A model generated the notes under the pieces. That model saw only the letters and a program-made list of their open reading frames with translations. It had not been told where the DNA came from and ran no database searches. From an uncultured Methanomicrobiales archaeon (GTDB taxonomy: Archaea; Halobacteriota; Methanomicrobia; Methanomicrobiales; Methanospirillaceae), in assembly GCA_903828975.1 (NCBI GenBank), contig CAIKOD010000087.1, forward strand, positions 1 to 38,898: a stretch of DNA of 38,898 nt. The letters are read 5' to 3'. Below are positions 28,208-37,600 of this stretch, piece by piece. The translations under genes and the position numbers were made by a program. The first letter of the stretch is position 1. The number at the start of each line of letters is the position of its first letter.

Positions 28208-29055
28208 CCTTCTGCCCGGGGCATATCTCTGGTTACTTCCGGCCGGTACGTGGAAATTCACTGAAAAAAACCGGAAGCACCGGGGCAGGAATCGTTATTT
28301 CAGAAGGTGTGACAGTTCTGGTGAAACCGGCTGACCACACAGATGTGGAAATTACCAGGGTTGACCACCAGGGATCGGTTATTGAGCAGGTACAGAATTC
28401 TCCACCGATCGCATACCTGATGGAGACCCTTCGGGTAACTGCATCTGTCAGGACCCGCTGCCACCTCCCGATCAGTGCCGGTTTCGGTCTTTCCGCAGCT
28501 GCACTGACCGCCTCTGCAATGGCAGCGAACCATGTGTTCGCTCTCGGATATACCAAAACGGAATGCTCCATGTTTGCCCACGAGGCAGAGATACTGCATA
28601 AAACCGGGCTTGGAGATATCGCGGCCTGCCAGGGTGGCGGAATTGACTGCAGGAAAGGCCCGGGTATTGACGCTGATATCGTCAGGTTAACGGGTCCGTT
28701 TCCCCCGCTCTTCGCAGTCACGTTCGGACCCCTCCCGTCTCCGGGAATACTTGGGTCTCCTGCGGCCATGGAACGGGTCACCCTGGCCTTCCCGGGTTCA
28801 TGCCCGGGATCAATTGAAGAGTTGCTTATGCTTTCACGTGAATTTGCGGAAGAAAGCGGGCTTATCACACCTGATGTCCGTTCAGCCCTGGACCTCTGCG
28901 ATACCGAAGGCGTTCCCGCAAGTATGACGATGCTCGGCAACGGCATTTTTGCTATCGGAGAGAATGCATTACCCGTATTGTCTGGTTTCCGCGGTTTTTT
29001 CTCTCTCCAGGTCGCAACGGGCGGGCCACGCCTCCTGGAGGTGGATTCATGGTAA
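28189..29055 (+). CDS. Pantoate kinase (GHMP family)
   Basis: AFCPGHISGYF, PISAGFGLSAAALTASAMA glycine-rich GHMP motif; overlaps coaBC by 19 nt; start MEEAAVAFC. Confidence 0.8.
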   Translation: MEEAAVAFCPGHISGYFRPVRGNSLKKTGSTGAGIVISEGVTVLVKPADHTDVEITRVDHQGSVIEQVQNSPPIAYLMETLRVTASVRTRCHLPISAGFGLSAAALTASAMAANHVFALGYTKTECSMFAHEAEILHKTGLGDIAACQGGGIDCRKGPGIDADIVRLTGPFPPLFAVTFGPLPSPGILGSPAAMERVTLAFPGSCPGSIEELLMLSREFAEESGLITPDVRSALDLCDTEGVPASMTMLGNGIFAIGENALPVLSGFRGFFSLQVATGGPRLLEVDSW

Positions 29056-29143
29056 TAGTTCATTCACTGACCCGTCTGTTCCGGGACAGGCAATTTCAAC
29101 CAGGCATGCCAATGATAAGATCGACAAAGGTTCCTGAACGATT

Positions 29144-29878
29144 ATGACAATTCCAACAGACCATCCCCGTTACGGGTCTCTTATAACCCGTGAACGGCTC
29201 GCAGGATTTTTACGGGAAGGTATTGTTTCACCCGAAGGCCTGACTGCTCACGGAAGAGGGGAGGCATTTGACTACCTGATAGGGGAAAGAACAACAGAAA
29301 GTGCATTGCTTGCGGAAAAAACTGCTGCTGCACTACTCAGTTCATCACAGCACCCGGTCATCTCAGTCAATGGGAACACTGCGGCACTGGCCGCACGCGA
29401 GATCGCCCTCCTGCAGCAGGCTTCCGGGGCAATCGTTGAAGTTAACCTGTTTCACCGCTCTGAAGAACGAGTCCGGAAAATTACTCACCTTCTCGAATCA
29501 TACGGGGCAACTGTGTTAACGGGAACGGCTGAGCGGATCGTACCACTTTCGCACGACAGGGCATTAAGTTACCCGGACGGGACCGGGAAAGCCGATGTAA
29601 TACTTGTCCCCCTGGAAGACGGGGACCGTTGCGAGGCACTCCGGAAGATGGGAAAGACGGTAATTGCAATCGATCTCAACCCCTTGTCCCGCACTGCACG
29701 GATGGCAAACCTCACCATAGTTGACGAGGTGACCCGGGCCATCCCCATGATAACAGGGTTCATTGGGACACTACAGGAACCGGAGATCTCCCTCCTTTTA
29801 AAAACAACGGATAACAATTATTTCCTTAAGGAGGCAATGAAGGAGATGAACAGGAGACTTGCAGATGCTCTGGATTGA
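29144..29878 (+). CDS. Archaeal 4-phosphopantoate--beta-alanine ligase (phosphopantothenate synthetase, DUF137)
   Basis: HPRYGSLITRERL, VISVNGNTAALAA, ANLTIVDEVTRAIP; adjacent to pantoate kinase and coaBC. Confidence 0.85.
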   Translation: MTIPTDHPRYGSLITRERLAGFLREGIVSPEGLTAHGRGEAFDYLIGERTTESALLAEKTAAALLSSSQHPVISVNGNTAALAAREIALLQQASGAIVEVNLFHRSEERVRKITHLLESYGATVLTGTAERIVPLSHDRALSYPDGTGKADVILVPLEDGDRCEALRKMGKTVIAIDLNPLSRTARMANLTIVDEVTRAIPMITGFIGTLQEPEISLLLKTTDNNYFLKEAMKEMNRRLADALD

Positions 29879-30860
29879 AAAATACCGCCCTGCCGTATTT
29901 GAGGAGATTGTCGGGCATGAACGCGTAGTACAACACCTTGGGTCTTTTGCTTCCGGCGGTTCACTTCCCCACCTCCTGATCAGCGGGCCTCACGGCACGG
30001 GAAAAAGTGCCGCTGTAGAGTGTGTGGCACGAAGACTCTACGGAGATCACTGGGTCGAGAACTGCACCGTGATACATGCATCAGACCTCTTCCTCCTTGG
30101 AAAAAAATATCTTGAGGACGATGACCGGTATGCACATATTTACCGGAAAGACGAGAGCCTGATTAATAATTTCAAACATATAATCCGGTGGTATGCTTCG
30201 CTTCAGCCCCTCAATGCACCGTTTAAGATGGTGGTCATTGATGATGCCTCAGCGCTCACCCATGATGCCCAGTCTTCACTCCGCCGGACCATGGAACGGT
30301 ACAGCGGGACCTGCCGGTTTGTTTTTTGCACCACACATCCGGCAGCAATAATTCCGCCGATCGCGTCCCGCTGTATCCCCTTCTTTTTCGGCCCTGTCGC
30401 CCCTGACCTCGCTTCAGCCCACCTGAAATCGATCCTTGCAAAAGAAAAGCCGGGGCGGTGTTGCAGCGATGATGAGATTGACCTGATAGTGCAGGACTCA
30501 GGGGGAGATCTCCGGAGATCGGTAATGCTCCTCCAGGTTGCAGCCGAATCGGGTGAACCATTCGACCTCGCAAAATTCAGGGAGACTGAGACAGGCATGG
30601 TGGCAGCAGCAATATACTCTGCCATTGCAGCAGGTGACGGGATTTCTGCTAACAGGCGTATTGAATCACTCATGATTCAATACGGCCTTTCGGCCGGCGA
30701 GGTACTTAAAGAACTCAGAAAGGTTCTGAAACGGGAATATAATGACCCGCGGATAGCCTGCGCACTCGCTGATACCGACTACTTGATAGGCCACTGCAAC
30801 AATGAATATATTCAGCTCAATGCACTTGCAGCGAGGATAATTGACGAGGTTTTCGGGTGA
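29865..30860 (+). CDS. Second RFC small-subunit paralogue
   Basis: MLWIEKYRPAVFEEIVGHERV, Walker A GPHGTGKSAAVE, Walker B variant VVIDDASAL, SRCIPFFF; overlaps the phosphopantothenate synthetase gene. Confidence 0.85.
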   Translation: MLWIEKYRPAVFEEIVGHERVVQHLGSFASGGSLPHLLISGPHGTGKSAAVECVARRLYGDHWVENCTVIHASDLFLLGKKYLEDDDRYAHIYRKDESLINNFKHIIRWYASLQPLNAPFKMVVIDDASALTHDAQSSLRRTMERYSGTCRFVFCTTHPAAIIPPIASRCIPFFFGPVAPDLASAHLKSILAKEKPGRCCSDDEIDLIVQDSGGDLRRSVMLLQVAAESGEPFDLAKFRETETGMVAAAIYSAIAAGDGISANRRIESLMIQYGLSAGEVLKELRKVLKREYNDPRIACALADTDYLIGHCNNEYIQLNALAARIIDEVFG

Positions 30861-31618
30861 CGACGGCAGTTCATAAGGTCAGGAGCCATTACGACGAGGT
30901 GGCAGAGGTCTATGACCACCGTTACGATGCGAACCGCGGGAAATTCTATTATAATAATATCAGCCACCATGTAATGGAAAGGTTTCAAAAGGGAGGCAGA
31001 CTCCTTGACCTCGGGTGTGGAACAGGACTCTTTGTCCGTCATTACGTGAATGAAGGGGGTGAGGCGGTGGGTATTGATATCAGCCGCGGGATGATCGGAA
31101 AAGCCTCTGATAAATGTGGCTCCAGCGATTTTACCATTGGAACTGCCGAAGTACTCCCCTTTCGCGACGGTTCATTTGATGCTGTTTCAAGCCTGCTTTC
31201 GTTTTCCTACCTGAAACATCCGGAAAAGACGCTCGCTGAGACCTACCGGGTACTGAGGCCCGGTGGTTCCATCGCCATCTGTACACTTGGCATTAACCTG
31301 TTCACTCGCGGTCTTCCGGCAATATACCATATTAGCGAGGCGATGAACCTGAAAAAGGCCTGTTTCGGGGCATTCGGAGAGCGGTATTACTCAGTCGAGG
31401 AGATGGAACAGCTCTTATATGAGGCAGGGTTTATCGAAGTGCATGGAAAGCGGTGCTCATTTGCCCACTATAACCTTGCACGCCCGATATACGATATTGC
31501 AAAAAAAATAGAACCCTTTGTTGAACGGAATATACCATACCTTGCCTACAATATCTGTGCCAGTGGCAGAAAAACGTTTGAAGAAGGAACAGAATCACCA
31601 AAAAAGCTGGAAATTTAA
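30857..31618 (+). CDS. SAM-dependent class I methyltransferase
   Basis: LLDLGCGTGLFVRHYVNEGGEAVGIDISRGMIGKA; GTG start overlapping the upstream RFC gene. Confidence 0.85.
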   Translation: MTTAVHKVRSHYDEVAEVYDHRYDANRGKFYYNNISHHVMERFQKGGRLLDLGCGTGLFVRHYVNEGGEAVGIDISRGMIGKASDKCGSSDFTIGTAEVLPFRDGSFDAVSSLLSFSYLKHPEKTLAETYRVLRPGGSIAICTLGINLFTRGLPAIYHISEAMNLKKACFGAFGERYYSVEEMEQLLYEAGFIEVHGKRCSFAHYNLARPIYDIAKKIEPFVERNIPYLAYNICASGRKTFEEGTESPKKLEI

Positions 31619-33018
31619 GAGGATTCAGGCTTTATCCGTTCAATAACACGCTGTTTTTTATCAATTGCTGCATCTGCTGCACGCCGTACTTTCATTTTCA
31701 TCTCTTCAAAGTCGCACCGTTGTGATTCGACCACTTTTTTCAGGGGTGTATACGCGGCCTCCCGGAACCTGGGGGTGAAGTCCTGTTCAACGCCATCTAC
31801 AACCAGGACAGATTCAGGCTTGCCCTCTTCGACCCTTCCTATCTCTCTGATGGTTACACCCGTGCCACGAATGATATCGGTAATTGCCGGCACTGCAGAG
31901 CGGGGTGCTGTTATCAGTAATGCATCAAGGGAGACCCCCAGATAATCGATTGAAAGTTCTAAAAGCATCTTTGCGACGGCGGGCTCTACAAGAGAGCCCA
32001 CCTTGGTTTCTTCGATTACTATCCGACACCCTGCGGTCTCCGCCATCTCGTACACATCCCCCCGGAGACCTCCGTTTGTTACGTCTGTCATTGAATGGAT
32101 TGATATAAGGGCATCACTTGCAAGCAGGGCTTCTGAAGCGAGGAGGAAATTCAGGTTAACCGTCGCATCGACAACCTCCGGAAATCCAGAATAGAGTGCT
32201 GCAGTTGCTATCGTCCCTCCACCTGCCCCCTCAGTCATCAGGATGACATCACCAGGCCTTGTCTCTTTCCTCGCAGTGAGGTGCCGGGCAACCCCTACCG
32301 CCCCGACGCAACCTGTCATGCGGCTTCCAAGGACCATGTCCCCGCCAATGCGGAGCGTTGAGCCGGTCACAAGGGGAACATCCATTACTTCGCCGACTGC
32401 AGTGATACCCGCCGTGTAATCAAAAATTTTTGCAACATCCCCGTCATCTGCCACATGGATATCAGAGAACAACATGACCGGATGCGCACCCATCACATAC
32501 ACATCCCTGAGAGTTGCCCGGGTCACGTGAAAGCCTGCGAGGAATGGAAAATCTGACAGGCGTGAGTGCATCCCGTCAACAGTACAAACAATATACGGAC
32601 CTTCTGCCCCTGGTTTCGAAACCTCACTGGTCTTTTGCAGGTCATTTTTATTTACTGCCTTCCCCCGGCTGCCCAGGAGCACTGCCCCGGCGTCGTCCAT
32701 CTCATCGACACCGACTGAGGCAGAGGTTCGCCCGATAATCCGGGCTATCTGCCGGTGTGCAAAGAAATCACCTGTGCCCCTCGACCCGACACCTAAATCC
32801 CCCATCCTTACACCGGACCGCTCATACGAAAAAAAGTCCCCGGTAAGGCCCCGTGTATTTTCCACTTCCTGCATAACCGCACGGGCAAATGACTCCGCAT
32901 AGGCGGGCGTGACTGATTTAATTCTCTTAATGTGGCTGGCGAGTTTTATAACGATATCATCGTTGCAGAAACCTTCATCCATCCGGTGCCGGACGAACTC
33001 CTCAACATCCATGCACAC
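31615..33018 (-). CDS. AIR synthase / SelD / HypE superfamily protein (COG2144-like)
   Basis: 467 aa; DDAGAVLLGSRGKAVNKND, DGMHSRLSDFPFLAGFHVTRATLRDVYVMGAHPVMLFSDIH, MTDVTNGGLRGDVYEMAE. Confidence 0.7.
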   Translation of the reverse strand: MCMDVEEFVRHRMDEGFCNDDIVIKLASHIKRIKSVTPAYAESFARAVMQEVENTRGLTGDFFSYERSGVRMGDLGVGSRGTGDFFAHRQIARIIGRTSASVGVDEMDDAGAVLLGSRGKAVNKNDLQKTSEVSKPGAEGPYIVCTVDGMHSRLSDFPFLAGFHVTRATLRDVYVMGAHPVMLFSDIHVADDGDVAKIFDYTAGITAVGEVMDVPLVTGSTLRIGGDMVLGSRMTGCVGAVGVARHLTARKETRPGDVILMTEGAGGGTIATAALYSGFPEVVDATVNLNFLLASEALLASDALISIHSMTDVTNGGLRGDVYEMAETAGCRIVIEETKVGSLVEPAVAKMLLELSIDYLGVSLDALLITAPRSAVPAITDIIRGTGVTIREIGRVEEGKPESVLVVDGVEQDFTPRFREAAYTPLKKVVESQRCDFEEMKMKVRRAADAAIDKKQRVIERIKPESS

Positions 33019-33262
33019 TGGTTTGCCGGAGAGCGATAAATAGTGGTGTGATCATCCTTAATTATAATATCATCCACCGGGTAACAAGCCATGGCACAAA
33101 CGAATTGGATCATATTATGATAACCATGTTGAAAAAAAACTAAATGTATAATGCCATGCCAGTCCTGATTTAATCTGCAGAAATTGGGTATAATATAACT
33201 GTCATAATAATAATTGATTATATAATAGCTTCTTTAGTTACCCTTATAGTCGATAAATATAT

Positions 33263-33294
33263 ATTAATAATAGAGAATAATAACTATTATTAAT
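33263..33294. repeat. AT-rich inverted repeat in intergenic region
   Basis: ATTAATAATA (33263-33272) and TATTATTAAT (33285-33294), perfect 10-bp arms. Confidence 0.6.
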
Positions 33295-33629
33295 TACCTA
33301 TTAACCATCAGCAGTAAAACAATTAACATATTTTAACCAGATTATCTGTATAATCAACCTCTGATCCGCAATAGCGCAGATTGACCCTGAATTATGAATA
33401 TACAAGTAATATTGCCGGGAATACCCCTGTACCCATCGCTGATGTTGTACGGAATGAGAATTTACCCGGATAAGGACGGTCCCTGACCGTTTAATCCGGC
33501 TATCTGATCGTACATACCGGGTATCGATCTTGGGTATATATGCATGGCATACACTGTTGGCAAATATTCATAATAACAAATCTGCCACCAATAATATGCC
33601 CTCAATACGAGGGAATGGGGGGAACATCC

Positions 33630-33992
33630 ATGCAAAAATACATTCAGGAAATCAATGATAAAGCCAGACCAGAACGGTGGCAGTCTGTGGTCGCACTGGA
33701 AAAGATGGGGAGGCCTGCGGTGGAGTACCTTGTGCTTGCACTGAAGGATGAAGATAAATGGGTCCGATATGCGGCAGCTGATGCTCTGGGGAACATCGGT
33801 GACCAGTGTTGTTTTGACCATCTTATCGGTTCATTACAGGATAACGACCAGGACGTAAGATTTGTCACTGCGGAAGCTCTCGGAAAACTGGGGGATCCGA
33901 AGGCCTGCAGTGCGTTGGATACCACATGCAACCAGGATAACGGATATGTTAAAATTGCAGCTGAAGAGGCCCTGATAAAGTTAAACCGCTGA
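33630..33992 (+). CDS. HEAT-repeat (PBS lyase-like) protein
   Basis: DEDKWVRYAAADALGNIGDQCCFDHLIGSLQDNDQDVRFVTAEALGKLGDPKACSAL; start MQKYIQEINDK at 33630. Confidence 0.75.
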   Translation: MQKYIQEINDKARPERWQSVVALEKMGRPAVEYLVLALKDEDKWVRYAAADALGNIGDQCCFDHLIGSLQDNDQDVRFVTAEALGKLGDPKACSALDTTCNQDNGYVKIAAEEALIKLNR

Positions 33993-34243
33993 CATCCGGG
34001 CTTTGTAACCTGCAGAATGCATCCTCTCTTTTATTGAAACTGCTGCAACGATACCATAGTAGGTTCTAAATAATTCCGGGTTATAGATGAACACAGGATA
34101 TCCTCCTGCAAAAGGCATTTTTTATCAATGAAAAAACTGATTATTCCCGACTCGCAGAAAAAAAACTATTCCTCCGGTTTAATTAACAGGGCCATGAAGG
34201 AAAATTTCAGAGGATATTCCAAAATAGCATTAAGGGTTCTACC

Positions 34244-34489
34244 GGCTTTGTTGAAATCCGCTCAATCTATCTTGCACATTAGGTTATTCCAAAATTTAGT
34301 CACGCTCCCCCTGTCACACTCCCGTTAAGATATTCGTGGGCAGGGTTCAATTTGGGCATTCAAAGAAAAATTTCATAGATTTGGATATCATATCCTATCC
34401 CAACCGGCGGAGCCCCCGGGGGTGAAACCCCCTCCTGTCTGAGCAGTTCTGTTAACTATTTTTATTCTGCAAAGAATTTCTACAGTGCC
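34244..34489 (+). mobile_element. MITE-like element, copy 2 (246 bp)
   Basis: Left end GGCTTTGTTGAAA, right end TTTCTACAGTGCC; perfect 8-bp direct repeat GTTCTACC at 34236-34243 and 34490-34497. Confidence 0.85.
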
Positions 34490-34674
34490 GTTCTACCATC
34501 ATGTGAGATAAAAATCTCCCGTTTTCACGTACCATAACCGGGATAATAAGGATGCAGCACTACCTGAATTAAAAAGGGCGACTCAATAATGTCTTTATGG
34601 ATTGGTCCCGTTCGTGGTGCAACTACTAAAATTGAAAATGTTTGCGGGGTGGAATAAAAATTTATCCATCATAA

Positions 34675-37600
34675 TTATTTTGCGTTTTTATTCCGGTCAT
34701 GAACCCTTTGGACAAGTACATAGCCGTTTTTTTCACCATCAGGGCCCCTTATTTCAGATACCGTTGCTTCTACTGTCAGCCGGCCTTCATTGGTGATCAA
34801 CGAGTACCGGAGGAGAGAATTGCTTTCTTTTTCTGTATCTGTAATAAAATCAAGAACAATTTTCCGGTATTCTGGTGCGATAATGCTGGAGATATGTCGG
34901 TCAATTACTTCTATTTCCCCCATATTCCCGATTAGTGCAGCCATGGCAGTATTTAACCTATATATTTTACAGGTACTGTCAAGCACTATAACAAGGTCAG
35001 TCGAAGCGTTCATTGCATTAAAAAGGACGGCCTGTTCGTTATTAATATTTTGAAGCCTCTCTGTTTCTTTTACAAGGTTATCATGGAGGACCCGCATCCC
35101 TTCCATCTGCGACCTGGCAATATCACCTGATACTCCATGGGCTTTATGGAGGGACTCTTCAAACATTTTCAGTGCACTAATATCACGGATTGTCATAATA
35201 GCCCCATTACGTATACCGTCTTTATCGAGTAACGGAGATGCCTTTTCAAGAGACCCGCTCTCCTGTGAGCCCTTCTTTGCGAGGAGCCCTGATTCATGGA
35301 TAAGGTTTGTCCCGAGAATTGTTACACCGGGATAGTGATTACGGACTTCATCCACGGGTAGATCGAGGAGGTCTATCAGGAGCGGGATCTCCCGGTTTTC
35401 CTGGCGTAACACCTCTGCATACCGGTCGGTACCGATGATGATTTCCCTCTTCACTCCGGTGAAACCTTCAATAGCCCTGTTCCAGGCGATTACGTGGTGC
35501 GATTGGTCAATGACAAATGTCGGGTCAGGGAGAAACTCGATAATGTCAGAAAGCTCCCGGCCAGTCGCGTTCAGTTTACTCCGGAGTTCTTTCAGTTCTG
35601 TTATATTTACAAATGAAAGGATAATATAGAGGGGTTTTCCTGAAGCGTCAGTGATGCACCGGACTGTCAGTTCGGTAATAGTAACCTTCCCTTCACGGTC
35701 TTTCAGCCGGACCTCTCCTTTCCAGCCATTCTTTTTAAAACTCTCTACCCTCACATTTTGTAATTCCGCAAGTATTGAAGCATCCCCGTGAGTAAAATGG
35801 TCAATCGGGTGATAAATTACTTCATCCAGGGAACGGTACCCAAGAATGTCAACAAATGCCCGGTTCGCGTAAATTACATTTCCGGCAAGATCAAGTATTA
35901 CAATGGCGTTCGTTGCTGCGGAAACTGCACTCTCCTTCAGGAATAATTCATGTTCCGCCCGTATCCGGGGGGAAATATCCGCAAACATGGCCATCATGCA
36001 GATCGGATTTCCGGATGCATCCCTGACCAAGCTCGCTGAGAGCTGGGCATCCAGCCGGGACCCATCCCTTCTTCTTGGATGAATTTCTCCAATCCAGCCA
36101 CCTTTCTTTCTTAAGGCCTTTTTCACTTCCTCAACGATTTTTAATTCAAGGGGGTCCTCGTGGGCAAAAAGTTCCATGGGTTGACCGATGACCTCTTCAG
36201 GTGACGTGTAACCAAACATCCTCATGAATGAACGGTTCGCAAATGTCACGTTACCATCCATTCCTGCAATAACAATACCGTTTACTGAGGACTCAATTGC
36301 ATATCCCTTGATGAGAAGGTCCCTCTCATCCTGTTTCTGCCGGGTGATATCCCTCGAAATGCTGGATACCCCGATGATATGCCCCTCGTCGTTCCGGATC
36401 GGTGAGAGGGTAAGTGCAATATTGATTAATGTTCCATCTTTTTTCCTCCAGACGTCCTCATGACTATTAATATGCTCCCCCTGACGTATCTGCTCAAGGA
36501 CCCGGAAGAAATATTCCTGGTTTTCAGCCGGGATTAGCAGTGAGACCGGTTTCCCGGTAATCTCCCCTGACGTATACCCATACATCTTTTCTGCACCGTT
36601 ATTCCAGGATATAATTGACCCATCAGGAGATTTGCCTATAATTGCCTCTTCAGACGATTCTACGATGGACTTATGGATAGCCCGGATTTTTTCCACATCC
36701 ATGCGGTCGGTAATGTCTTCGTAGGTGATAAACTGCCTCGCGCCTGATATAGAAACTGCCCGGATTTCGATCTCCCGTAACGATCCCTCTTTTGATTTTA
36801 TTACAGTGCGGATCTGTGTCACCTCCCCGGCAGCCGATGTATATAACCAGCGCATACGGGTCGCTTCCATCTCATTACGAAGGTTTTCATCCGGGTAGGC
36901 ACGGACCTGCCATTCCCTGATTGTCGGGAGTTCCTCTTTCGTATACCCGAATACCTCGGTAAACCGGTCATTAAGGTAGGTAATTACCCCTGAACTTTCA
37001 ACAATACTTATCGGGAAGGGAGAATAATCGACAATTTTTCTGAATTGGTCTTCATTTTCCCGGAGGGTTTCTTCAGCCAGCTGTTTCTGTAGCACAATTG
37101 ATGATTCCCGGATATAGGTCTCAAAAATATCTACATTGTGAGGTGTAACTCCTCCTTTCATCAGGAGGGCAACCCGGCCGAGAAGCTTTTCTTTTCTCGC
37201 AAGTCCGATCACGTAAATTCCGGAAATTTTTAACTTTTCTTCTAGTACTGAACATACTTCGGGAGGATATGAACGGTTAATAGCCTCGTACAGCGATGCA
37301 TCAATCTTTACCAGCTTCCTGGAAAGCAGGTTTGACATTGGGCGGTCAGACATCGGATAGGTCATCCCTACCGGGTCACGGCCCACAAGGGCAATAATCT
37401 GTTCTCTTGCCTGCTCATCAAGAACAACACGTACAAGAAACTGCCCGGTAATCTCGTCATAGGAATGTACGACGACCACCGAGTCAGGGACCAGCTCTAA
37501 TGCACCTTCTCCTATCCGGTTGAAAATGTCATCTTTCCCGGCGATATCAACTAACTCGGTGGTCCTCCTCGAGAGCATTTCAAGGCCCCTGATATACTCT

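Noticed and set aside
28233-29063. 276-aa minus-strand ORF opposite pantoate kinase
   Set aside because: Shadow ORF; the plus strand has clear GHMP motifs.
33019-33629. Candidate replication origin
   Set aside because: AT-rich and palindromic but no Orc1/Cdc6 gene and no ORB motif recognised; presence of mcm and rfc elsewhere in the window is not evidence of an origin.
34128-34328. 66-aa ORF next to MITE copy 2
   Set aside because: Runs into the MITE and has no recognisable domain; likely non-coding.
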